A DNA stretch of 13,859 nucleotides from GCA-003244245 sp052390115 (lineage in GTDB: Bacteria; Actinomycetota; Actinomycetes; Mycobacteriales; Pseudonocardiaceae): contig JBQTHE010000111.1 in NCBI GenBank assembly GCA_052390115.1, forward strand, positions 1-13,859. Direction: 5' to 3'. The notes beneath the pieces are model-generated. The model saw only the letters and a list, made by a program, of their open reading frames with translations. It ran no database searches and was not told the DNA's origin. Positions 7,420 through 13,859 of the stretch are shown here, piece by piece. A program made the translations under genes and the position numbers. Position 1 is the first letter of the stretch; each line of letters starts with the position of its first letter.

Positions 7420-7917
7420 TCAGGGCGCACCCGGGAACGGCACCGTAGGCGGTGCGATACCTGCGGTAGCGCGCCAGCGGGCCGCCCGCACGGCCGCTCG
7501 GGTCAACGCTTCCAGCGCAGCTCCGCGCAGGTTCGGGTCGGCTGGGCTGCGTTCCACCACCGAGCGCCACGCAGCCGCCGCGTCGGTCTCTGCGGTGATC
7601 ACCAGCCGCAGCGCCGACGCGGCATCGGTGACCGGTTCCGGGCTGAGGTAGCCCGGCTCAGCCGGCACGGGCCGCACACCCGCGTCGATCAGGGTCCGTT
7701 CGGTGGCATCGCGCCGAGCCTGGTGCGCGACAGTTCCCGCGTCGAGCTCACCGCCGAGCTCATCTGCAACGAAAGCACCCACCAGCCCGTAAACCCACAC
7801 CGCCGCATGCTCAGCCGCCAACGCAGCCTGCAGCGCCTCAACCGGAGTCCGACATGGAGACATATCGGGGTCACAACGGGTCCGATTACCCCGATATATC
7901 TCCATGTCGGCGTTCAT
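7420..7917 (-). CDS. DUF4439 ferritin-like protein
   Basis: The product is 165 residues if read from ATG 7915-7917, which overlaps the stop of the upstream lipoprotein gene as ATGA (7914-7917). The body is a helical Ala-rich bundle: VEALQAALAAEHAAVWVYGLVGA at about 26-48 (Glu36-His37), a second helix with ARRDATERTL at 67-76, and LVITAETDAAAAWRSVVE near 105-122. This is the DUF4439 pattern, a ferritin-like four-helix fold; metal binding has not been shown. Residues 4-22 are encoded by a large inverted repeat and look unlike the family, so Met19 (ATG 7861-7863, inside the repeat) may be the real start, giving 147 residues. M. tuberculosis Rv2844, in the same proS-rimP gap, is the likely counterpart (from memory). 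There is no signal peptide, so it is cytoplasmic. Confidence 0.8.
   Translation of the reverse strand: MNADMEIYRGNRTRCDPDMSPCRTPVEALQAALAAEHAAVWVYGLVGAFVADELGGELDAGTVAHQARRDATERTLIDAGVRPVPAEPGYLSPEPVTDAASALRLVITAETDAAAAWRSVVERSPADPNLRGAALEALTRAAVRAARWRATAGIAPPTVPFPGAP
7849..7910. repeat. Near-perfect 23-bp inverted repeat
   Basis: Arms 7849-7871 and 7888-7910 are complementary at 22 of 23 positions, with the one mismatch in the ACATATC / GATATAT section. The spacer is 16 bases (7872-7887). The arms hold an AT-rich GATATATC core, unusual in this GC-rich DNA. The repeat covers codons 3-23 of the DUF4439 frame and places the alternative start codon (7861-7863) within the stem. No T-run follows on either strand, so it does not look like a terminator. 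It could be a translation-controlling hairpin, a regulator operator or an inserted palindromic repeat. Confidence 0.75.
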
Positions 7918-8498
7918 GACAACAGGGCGGCGTGGGTGGCGCAGCAGGCTGCTACGGAGGCCAGGAGGGCTGCGCGGTAACCGGGGAGGGTCATGACCAG
8001 TCTCGCTGCCTCATCCTGGGCCGCGTGCACCGCCCGGAGCAGAGCAGCCCGAGCGCTGGCCAGGTCGGGATCGGCAAACGGGGGCGGGGCGGGCGCAGCC
8101 GGCGGGGCGGCGCTGCTGGGAGCCGGCGCGGGCTGGACCCGGCGCAGCTCGGCACGCAGCATGCTCGCGTGCGCCAATCGGTCTGCGGCGAGTGTGCTGG
8201 CCGCTGCGGCCAAGGCAGCGTGTGTCTGGGGCGCCGTCGGACCCGCTAGCTGGGTTGCCATTTGGGCTACTGCCTGCGCCAGAGCCGAGTCAGTCTCGGC
8301 GCGCCGCGCGGGTGACTCCAGCGGATCGGGGGGCTCGGGCGGCGCCGGTGATCCGGTACACCCGGCCAGCGCTGCCGGGCCGGCAACCAGCAGCGTGACC
8401 CCGGCTGCCAGCATGCGGCGTCGGCTGGGGCAGGGTCCGGGCACGGCTGGCCATCCTGCCAGCCCCCTGACCCGCCCGTGCACCGCACCGTGATCCAT
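7914..8498 (-). CDS. Tat-type Ala-rich lipoprotein
   Basis: The product is 194 residues from ATG 8496-8498; other starts are possible, including GTG 8442-8444, and the frame is open further upstream to 8630 but would then run into rimP. Twin-arginine residues SRRRMLAAG (25-33) precede a hydrophobic stretch and a lipobox ALAGC with Cys47, so export and lipid anchoring on the outer face of the membrane are expected. The mature part has helical Ala-rich segments (AETDSALAQAVAQMATQL; AAAASTLAADRLAHASMLRAELRRV) separated by a Pro-rich linker (PAPAPSSAAPPAAPAPPP) from a final helical region containing AARAALLRAVHAAQDEAARL-like sequence. I cannot assign a function. It is divergent from rimP and translationally coupled to the DUF4439 gene. 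M. tuberculosis Rv2843, in the same gap, may be the counterpart, but the sequence relation was not tested. Confidence 0.75.
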   Translation of the reverse strand: MDHGAVHGRVRGLAGWPAVPGPCPSRRRMLAAGVTLLVAGPAALAGCTGSPAPPEPPDPLESPARRAETDSALAQAVAQMATQLAGPTAPQTHAALAAAASTLAADRLAHASMLRAELRRVQPAPAPSSAAPPAAPAPPPFADPDLASARAALLRAVHAAQDEAARLVMTLPGYRAALLASVAACCATHAALLS

Positions 8499-8619
8499 TT
8501 GGCGCAGATAGCTCCCGCGACGCGATACCCTGGGTGATCTCGACCGGGGTGCGCCCCGCGCTGGTCGTCGCCCGCATTGCCACATCGACCGACAGACAGT
8601 CACTTCCGTGCAGGAGGCT

Positions 8620-9147
8620 ATGGTGACCACTCAGCCCGCGAACTCCGGCTCAGCGCTCGAGTCGGTGGTGCGCGACGCGGTGGTCGGTACCGGGTTCGAG
8701 CTCGAGGGCCTGGACGAGGTACGCGCAGGCCAGCGCTGGCTGGTCCGCGTGATCATCGATTCGGACGCGGGCGTCGGGCTGGAGGACATCGCCACGGTGA
8801 GCCGTGCGGTATCCCTCGCCCTGGACGACCGCGACGAGCTGCTCGGGGGGCCCTACACCCTCGAGGTGACCTCGCCCGGGGTGGACCGGCCGCTGACCCG
8901 GCCCCGGCACTGGCGGCGAAACCGGCTGCGGCTGGTCCGGGTCGTGGTGGCAGACAGCGCGGAGCTGGTCGGTCGGATCGGAGATTGCGACGACGAAGGC
9001 GTCACACTGCTGGTGTCGGGAGCCCTTCGCCGGGTGCGCTATGCGGAGCTGCGCCGTGCGGTGGTGGAAGTGGAATTTCGCCAGCCGCCGGCCGCCGAGC
9101 TCGCCGCGCTCGGCGGGGCGGAACGGCAGAACTTGGAGGAACGGTGA
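8620..9147 (+). CDS. rimP: Ribosome maturation factor RimP
   Basis: RimP assists late assembly of the 30S subunit. The product is 175 residues from ATG 8620; AGGAGG at 8612-8617 is only two bases from this ATG, so the next codon GTG (8623, five bases away) may be the true start. Family features are ALESVVRDAVVGTGFELEGL at the start, the RVIIDSD strand, and the hallmark YTLEVTSPGVDRPLTRPRHW, followed by the Sm-like C-terminal domain (LRLVRVVVADSAELVGRIG ... RRVRYAELRRAVVEVEF). It opens the rimP-nusA-ylxR-infB operon, and its stop overlaps the nusA start by four bases. TACCCT at 8526-8531 could be a -10, without a well-spaced -35. Confidence 0.95.
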   Translation: MVTTQPANSGSALESVVRDAVVGTGFELEGLDEVRAGQRWLVRVIIDSDAGVGLEDIATVSRAVSLALDDRDELLGGPYTLEVTSPGVDRPLTRPRHWRRNRLRLVRVVVADSAELVGRIGDCDDEGVTLLVSGALRRVRYAELRRAVVEVEFRQPPAAELAALGGAERQNLEER

Positions 9148-10202
9148 ACGTCGACATCGCCGCGCTGCGCGCCATCGAACGGGACAAGGACATCGCCTTC
9201 GAGACGGTGCTCGAGGCCATCGAGACGGCGCTGCTCACCGCGTACAAGCACACCGAGGGCCACCAGGCGCACGTGCGCATCGATGTCGACCGCAAGACCG
9301 GCCTGGTCCGGGTGCTGGCGCAGGAGCTCGACGTCGACGGCAACGTTGTTCATGAGTGGGACGACACGCCCGAGGGGTTCGGCCGGATCGCCGCCACCAC
9401 GGCCCGTCAGATCATCCTCCAGCGGTTGCGCGACGCCGAGCACGAGCGCACCTTCGGCGAGTTCTCGGCCAAGGAGGGCGAGATCGTCGCCGGGGTTGTG
9501 CAGCGCGATGCCAGGGCGAACGCACGTGGCGTGGTGGTGGTCCAGATCGGCGAAACGGAGGGCGTGATCCCGCCGGTGGAGCAGGCGCCGAGGGAGACCT
9601 ACCGGCACGGCGAGCGGATCAAGTGTTACGTGGTGGGCGTGTCCCGGGGATTGCGCGGACCGCAGATCACCCTGTCCCGCACCCATCCCAACCTGGTCCG
9701 CCGGCTGTTCGCCCTGGAGGTTCCGGAGATCGCCGACGGGACCGTGGAGATCCCCGCGGTGGCCAGGGAAGCCGGGCATCGCTCGAAGATCGCCGTGCGG
9801 TCGACCGTCCCGGGAGTCAACGGTAAGGGCGCCTGTATCGGCCCGATGGGTCAGCGGGTTCGCAACGTGATGAGTGAGCTGGGTGGTGAGAAGATCGACA
9901 TCATCGATCATTCGGACGATCCCGCAACGTTCGTGGGCAATGCCCTGTCCCCGGCGAAGGTCATCTCGGTGGAAGTCGTCGATGCCCGAGCCAAGACTGC
10001 CAGGGTCATCGTCCCCGATTTTCAGCTGTCGCTGGCCATCGGTAAGGAGGGCCAGAACGCCAGGCTGGCCGCTCGGCTGACCGGTTGGAAGATCGACATC
10101 AGGAGCGATGCGGACCCGATCGGGCCCCCGCCGGTTCGCGCGCCGCGCGCCGAGGTACCGGTGACCAATGCCGGTTCTCCACCGGCGACCGGCGCGCGCT
10201 AG
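9144..10202 (+). CDS. nusA: Transcription termination/antitermination factor NusA
   Basis: NusA binds RNA polymerase and nascent RNA and modulates pausing, termination and antitermination. The start is GTG 9144, overlapping the rimP stop as GTGA, with GGAGGA at 9135-9140. The product is 352 residues, the short actinobacterial form without the C-terminal acidic repeats of E. coli NusA. Order: N-terminal polymerase-binding domain 1-105 (IAALRAIERDKDIAFETVLEA near the start), S1 domain about 110-180 (GEIVAGVVQRD; GVVVVQIGETEGVIPPVEQ), then two KH domains about 190-325 with the GxxG loop IGPMGQRVRNVM near 232 and a second loop IGKEGQNARLAARLTGW near 300. The tail of about 25 residues is Pro-rich. 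The reading frame stays open upstream through rimP, which is chance. Confidence 0.97.
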   Translation: MNVDIAALRAIERDKDIAFETVLEAIETALLTAYKHTEGHQAHVRIDVDRKTGLVRVLAQELDVDGNVVHEWDDTPEGFGRIAATTARQIILQRLRDAEHERTFGEFSAKEGEIVAGVVQRDARANARGVVVVQIGETEGVIPPVEQAPRETYRHGERIKCYVVGVSRGLRGPQITLSRTHPNLVRRLFALEVPEIADGTVEIPAVAREAGHRSKIAVRSTVPGVNGKGACIGPMGQRVRNVMSELGGEKIDIIDHSDDPATFVGNALSPAKVISVEVVDARAKTARVIVPDFQLSLAIGKEGQNARLAARLTGWKIDIRSDADPIGPPPVRAPRAEVPVTNAGSPPATGAR

Positions 10203-10206
10203 AATC

Positions 10207-10602
10207 GTGGTGGCCCGCCGTCGGGGGACGGTCTACGCCTGCCCGGACGAGATCCGGCACCGCCGCCGCGAGCGGCCCGCCGAGCCTATCCGGACCTGCG
10301 TGGGTTGCCGGACCAGGGCGGCGGCTTCCGGATTGCTGCGCGTGGTGGCGGTGGACGAGACCTTGGTCCCGGACCCGCGGCGTCGGCATCCTGGTCGGGG
10401 CGCGTGGATGCACCCCGACATCAGGTGTCTGCGTCTCGCCGAACGGCGCCGGGCATTTCCGCGGGCGTTGCGCTGCGCGGGGACGCTCGACACCGTCGCG
10501 GTGTATGCCTACCTCATCCAGCGGCCCGGAGATGCCATCGGTCCTCGGTTCGCCGCGGATCCACCCGAGTCCCGGGACCGCCCGGGCGCACGGTCAACGT
10601 AG
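10207..10602 (+). CDS. ylxR: YlxR-family (DUF448) RNA-binding protein
   Basis: The YlxR core is clear: IRTCVGCRTRAAASGLLRVV near residues 30-49, with the family's CVGCR, then GRGAWMHPDIRCLRLAERRR and AFPRALR. YlxR is a small RNA-binding protein; the B. subtilis form has been tied to RNase P. The start is uncertain. GTG 10207 (131 residues) lies four bases after the nusA stop and has no good ribosome binding site; GTG 10210 is next to it; ATG 10168 (144 residues) would overlap the nusA end by 35 bases with a weak GAGG upstream. The basic N-terminal extension and the loose C-terminal tail are not part of the core. It sits between nusA and infB, the standard actinobacterial position. Confidence 0.88.
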   Translation: MVARRRGTVYACPDEIRHRRRERPAEPIRTCVGCRTRAAASGLLRVVAVDETLVPDPRRRHPGRGAWMHPDIRCLRLAERRRAFPRALRCAGTLDTVAVYAYLIQRPGDAIGPRFAADPPESRDRPGARST

Positions 10603-10714
10603 AGAGCAGGTCGATCCGACATGTACCCGCAGCCGTGAAGCTCTGACAGCGATGGACATGCGTTAGCAACGGGGTCGAGCGGGATTGCCGCCGGCTCCAT
10701 CAGTGAGGAGAGCA

Positions 10715-13700
10715 GTGGCAGGCAAGGCCCGCGTGCACGAGCTGGCGAAAGAGCTCGGTGTCACCAGCAAAGAAGTTCTCAAGAAACTCGCCGATCTCGG
10801 TGAGTACGTGAAGTCTGCCTCCTCAACGGTGGAGGCGCCGGTCGCCCGCAAGCTTCGTGACTCGTTCCCCTCCGGGACTCAGTCGGCGTCGCAGGCCAAC
10901 GGCGGATCGGCCAGTGGTCGCAGCAGCAGTGGTGGCTCCACTGCATCCCGCCCCCCAGCAGGTTCTGGTAGTCCCAGGCCTGGGCCCGCGCCGGCGCCGC
11001 CCCCCCGGCCGGTGCCTGCGCCGGATGTTGCGGTTGCGGGGACACCCTCGCGCTCGACGCCCGCGGAGCCTGTCGTGGAGCGTCCGGTGACTCCCCAGCG
11101 CCCGGCCGCTGCGCAACATCGGATAACTCCCCAGCCTCCGGTCGTTGATGAGCCCCCAGCCGCGACGGCTAGTCCGGCGCGCCCCCAGCGTCCCGCTGCG
11201 GACCACCGGGTGACTCAGCAACGCCCGGCTGACCAGCGTCCAAGCCCGCGGCCGGACGACGGCGGTACCTCTGGCACTGCTACCGGGGCGTCTCGCCCTC
11301 GGTTGCCGAAGCCGGGTCCGCGGTCGCCCCGGGTCGGCAACAACCCCTTCGGTGTCGGCGGTTCTGCACCGTCGCGCTCGTCGGGACCACGACCAGGTCC
11401 GGCCGGAGGCCCAACTGGGCCTGGCAACATGCCACCCCGTCCTGGGGGAGGTAACCGCCCGACCTCAGGTCGCAGCGGCCCGACCAGCAGTGGCGGATCG
11501 CGGCCGAATCCCGGCATGATGCCGCCCCGGCCGCCCAGTCCCGGCACCGGACCGAGCCGCTCGAGCCGGCCTGGTTCTGGCGATGGCGGGCGCAGCGGTC
11601 CCGGAGGTCCCGGTGGCAGCCGCGGTGGACCCGGAGGTCCCGGCGGTCGCGGTGGCGGTGGTGGCGGTTTCCGCGGCGGCGGTGGTGGTGGTCCCGGTGG
11701 CACCGGTGGTGGCGGAGCTCCGGCTGGCGGCGGCTTCCGGGGAGGACCAACGCGTCCCGGTGGCGGTGGCAGTGGTGGTGCCGGTGGCCGTGGCCGGGGC
11801 GGCGCGGCCGGTGCCTTCGGTCGCCCTGGCGGCCCCGCGCGCAAGGGCCGCAAGTCCAAGCGGCAGAAGCGCCAGGAGTTCGACAACATGCAGGCGCCGT
11901 CGGTCGGCGGTGTCCGGCTGCCGCGCGGCATCGGCGAGATCGTCCGGCTGCGTCGCGGCTCCTCACTCACCGACTTCGCCGAGAAGATCGACGCCAACCC
12001 GGCCGCGCTGGTGCAGGCGTTGTTCCACCTGGGCGAGATGGTGACGGCAACCCAGTCCGTCTCCGATGACGTGCTGGAGTTGCTGGGTCAGGAGATGAAC
12101 TACAAGATCCAGGTCGTCAGCCCCGAGGACGAGGATCGCGAGCTGCTGGAGTCCTTCGACCTGTCTTATGGCGAGGACTCCGGTGGCGAGGCCGACCTCG
12201 CGTTCCGGCCGCCGGTGGTCACCGTCATGGGTCACGTTGACCACGGCAAGACCCGCCTGCTCGACAGCATCCGCCAGGCGAACGTGATGGGCGGCGAGGC
12301 CGGTGGGATTACCCAGCACATCGGCGCATACCAGGTCGCCACCGAGCTGGACGGGGTGGAGCGGCTGATCACGTTCATCGACACCCCGGGTCACGAGGCG
12401 TTCACCGCGATGCGGGCCCGCGGTGCGAAGTCGACTGACATCGCGGTGCTGGTGGTGGCCGCCGACGACGGTGTCATGCCGCAGACGGTGGAGGCGATCA
12501 ATCACGCGAAGGCGGCTGGTGTGCCGGTCGTGGTCGCGGTGAACAAGATCGATAAGGAGAGCGCGGACCCGGTTCGGATCCGCGGCCAGCTCACCGAGTA
12601 CGGGCTGGTGCCCGAGGACTACAGCGGCGACACCATGTTCGTCGATATCTCCGCCAAGGAGGGCACCAACATCGACTCGCTGCTGGAAGCGATCCTGCTC
12701 ACCGCGGATGCCTCGCTGGATCTGCGCGCCAACCCGGACATGGAGGCCCAGGGGGTGGCGATCGAGGCACATCTGGACCGCGGTCGCGGTCCGGTGGCAA
12801 CCGTGCTGGTGCAGCGGGGCACGCTGCGGGTCGGTGACTCGGTAGTCGCCGGCGACGCCTACGGCCGGGTCCGCAGGATGGTTGACGAGCTTGGCGATGA
12901 CGTCATCGAGGCGTTGCCCTCGCGGCCGGTGCAGGTCCACGGGTTCACCTCGGTGCCGGGTGCGGGCGACAACTTCCTCGTCGTTGACGAGGACCGCATC
13001 GCCCGGCAGATCGCCGACCGCAGGCGTACCCGGGAGCGCAACGCCGAGCTCGCCTCGCGGCGCCGCCGGGTCAGCCTGGAGGATCTGGACCAGGCGCTCA
13101 AGGAGACCAACGAGCTCAACCTGATCCTCAAGGGCGACAACTCCGGCACCGTGGAGGCGTTGGAAGACGCCCTGCTGAAGATCGACGTCGGCGAGGAGGT
13201 GGAGCTGCGGGTCATCAGCCGTGGTGTCGGTGGCATCACCGAGAGCGATATCAACCTCGCCATTGCGGACAACACCGTCGTGCTCGGGTTCAACGTCCGG
13301 GCCGACGGTAAGGCCACCGCACTGGCCAACCGCGAAGGTGTGGAGATCCGCTACTACTCGGTGATCTACCAGGCGATCGATGAGATCGAGCAGGCCCTCA
13401 AGGGCATGCTCAAGCCGGAATACGAGGAGGTGGCGCTGGGTCGGGCCGAGGTCCGTGACGTGTTCCGGTCCTCCAAGGTCGGCACCATCGCCGGCTGCAT
13501 GGTCACCTCGGGCGAGATCCGGCGCAACGCCAAGGCCCGGCTGCTCCGGGACAATGTGGTCGTCCGCGAGGACTTCACGGTGTCGTCACTGCGCCGGTTC
13601 AAGGACGACGCGGCATCGGTCCGTGAGGGCTTCGAGTGCGGTCTGACGCTCTCGTCGTACCACGACCTTCGGCTCGGCGACGAGATCGAGACTTACGAGC

Positions 13701-13723
13701 TGCGCGAAAAGCCCCGCACCTGA
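10715..13723 (+). CDS. infB: Translation initiation factor IF-2
   Basis: IF-2 is the GTPase that brings initiator tRNA to the 30S subunit and promotes subunit joining. The start is GTG 10715 (AGKARVHELAKELGV), with GAGGAG at 10705-10710 four bases upstream; the frame extends to 10685 but lacks support. The product is 1002 residues. Residues 2-50 form the first IF2_N domain. About 51-385 is a low-complexity linker, Pro/Arg/Gln-rich first and Gly-rich later (about 290-385). A basic patch GRKSKRQKRQEF precedes a second IF2_N-like region at about 398-490. G-domain motifs are intact: GHVDHGKT at 506-513, GGITQHIGA, DTPGHEAF, NKID and SAK. Domains II, III and IV follow, ending LSSYHDLRLGDEIETYEL. 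A 112-base gap separates it from ylxR, with no clear promoter. It lacks frameshifts. Confidence 0.98.
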   Translation: MAGKARVHELAKELGVTSKEVLKKLADLGEYVKSASSTVEAPVARKLRDSFPSGTQSASQANGGSASGRSSSGGSTASRPPAGSGSPRPGPAPAPPPRPVPAPDVAVAGTPSRSTPAEPVVERPVTPQRPAAAQHRITPQPPVVDEPPAATASPARPQRPAADHRVTQQRPADQRPSPRPDDGGTSGTATGASRPRLPKPGPRSPRVGNNPFGVGGSAPSRSSGPRPGPAGGPTGPGNMPPRPGGGNRPTSGRSGPTSSGGSRPNPGMMPPRPPSPGTGPSRSSRPGSGDGGRSGPGGPGGSRGGPGGPGGRGGGGGGFRGGGGGGPGGTGGGGAPAGGGFRGGPTRPGGGGSGGAGGRGRGGAAGAFGRPGGPARKGRKSKRQKRQEFDNMQAPSVGGVRLPRGIGEIVRLRRGSSLTDFAEKIDANPAALVQALFHLGEMVTATQSVSDDVLELLGQEMNYKIQVVSPEDEDRELLESFDLSYGEDSGGEADLAFRPPVVTVMGHVDHGKTRLLDSIRQANVMGGEAGGITQHIGAYQVATELDGVERLITFIDTPGHEAFTAMRARGAKSTDIAVLVVAADDGVMPQTVEAINHAKAAGVPVVVAVNKIDKESADPVRIRGQLTEYGLVPEDYSGDTMFVDISAKEGTNIDSLLEAILLTADASLDLRANPDMEAQGVAIEAHLDRGRGPVATVLVQRGTLRVGDSVVAGDAYGRVRRMVDELGDDVIEALPSRPVQVHGFTSVPGAGDNFLVVDEDRIARQIADRRRTRERNAELASRRRRVSLEDLDQALKETNELNLILKGDNSGTVEALEDALLKIDVGEEVELRVISRGVGGITESDINLAIADNTVVLGFNVRADGKATALANREGVEIRYYSVIYQAIDEIEQALKGMLKPEYEEVALGRAEVRDVFRSSKVGTIAGCMVTSGEIRRNAKARLLRDNVVVREDFTVSSLRRFKDDAASVREGFECGLTLSSYHDLRLGDEIETYELREKPRT

Positions 13724-13727
13724 CCAT

Positions 13728-13788
13728 CCCGGGGTTGGTGGGCCCGGCAGGGGCCCCCACCCCCGGGGGACAACCAACCAACCCCGGG
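13728..13788 (+). terminator. GC-rich nested hairpin after infB
   Basis: Five bases after the infB stop, CCCGGGGTTGGT at 13728-13739 pairs perfectly with ACCAACCCCGGG at 13777-13788. Inside the loop a second stem, GGGCCC at 13740-13745, pairs with GGGCCC at 13751-13756 around GGCAG. No U-tract follows; instead there is a G-rich stretch. The position and strength suggest the operon's terminator or an RNA 3'-end stabiliser, which is inferred. Confidence 0.5.
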
Positions 13789-13794
13789 GTGTGC

Positions 13795-13822
13795 GGGGTT
13801 AGGGGGGGGGTTGGGGGGTGGG
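13795..13822 (+). other. G-run cluster fitting the G-quadruplex pattern
   Basis: Four G-runs of 4, 9, 6 and 3 bases are separated by TTA, TT and T, satisfying the usual G-quadruplex rule on the plus (transcribed-sense) strand. It follows the infB hairpin directly. Long G-runs are also prone to sequencing error, and the window ends soon after, so the exact run lengths should be treated with care. Confidence 0.5.
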
Positions 13823-13859
13823 CGACCGATAGGCGCGGGTGCCGCCCAGAAGGGGGAGC

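Noticed and set aside
8577..9143. N-terminal extension of the nusA frame through rimP
   Set aside because: The added sequence is Arg/Gly/Pro-rich noise overlapping rimP. GTG 9144 has a ribosome binding site and the normal NusA beginning.
11580..11830. Repetitive GGT/GGC-rich DNA as a possible CRISPR or tandem-repeat array
   Set aside because: It is the Gly-rich coding part of infB. There are no evenly spaced identical repeats.
11963..12940. 325-residue open frame opposite infB
   Set aside because: It lies antisense to the conserved IF-2 G domain and has no protein-family character.
1..13859. tRNA, rRNA or CRISPR arrays
   Set aside because: I saw no cloverleaf-like or rRNA-like sequence and no repeat-spacer pattern by eye. 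A covariance-model scan was not possible.

Overview
The window is high-GC DNA with GTG and TTG starts. It carries the conserved actinobacterial block proS ... rimP-nusA-ylxR-infB, with the proS-rimP gap filled by small Ala-rich genes on the opposite strand. That layout matches the Mycobacterium tuberculosis Rv2839c-Rv2845c neighbourhood, remembered rather than searched. An actinomycete is well supported. A Pseudonocardiales-like lineage is my guess from protein style only.

Left part (1-3200) is decayed accessory DNA. Positions 48-630 show no convincing gene but hold two strong hairpins. A minus-strand conserved hypothetical gene (633-1611) follows, broken by one in-frame TAG and two single-base frameshifts. 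Next is an ISL3-family insertion sequence (1746-3194) with diverged terminal inverted repeats, no obvious target duplication, and a transposase broken by two single-base frameshifts. All four frameshifts look like loss of one base, and I found none in the other coding sequence of the window, so local decay explains them better than uniform sequencing error.

Middle part (3200-8498) is mostly coding. A RIO-type protein kinase gene stops only five bases past the insertion sequence. Upstream on the same strand is a 228-residue remnant of an M28-type membrane peptidase that has kept its start and its tail but lost the middle. proS (bacterial prolyl-tRNA synthetase) diverges from it. Convergent with proS is a minus-strand set, probably an operon: a Tat/lipobox lipoprotein, a DUF4439 ferritin-like protein overlapping it by 4 bases, and a YjbQ-family protein. 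A near-perfect 23-bp inverted repeat sits at the 5' end of the DUF4439 gene and is the most unusual short element in the window.

Right part (8620-13723) is the transcription/translation operon: rimP (30S maturation), nusA (overlapping rimP by 4 bases), ylxR (RNA-binding) and infB (initiation factor IF-2, with a very long Pro/Gly-rich linker). It ends in a strong GC-rich hairpin followed by a G-run cluster that fits the G-quadruplex pattern.

I did not find a clearly novel multi-gene system. The best leads are the inverted repeat at 7849-7910, the internally deleted M28 gene, and the paired lipoprotein/ferritin-like genes.
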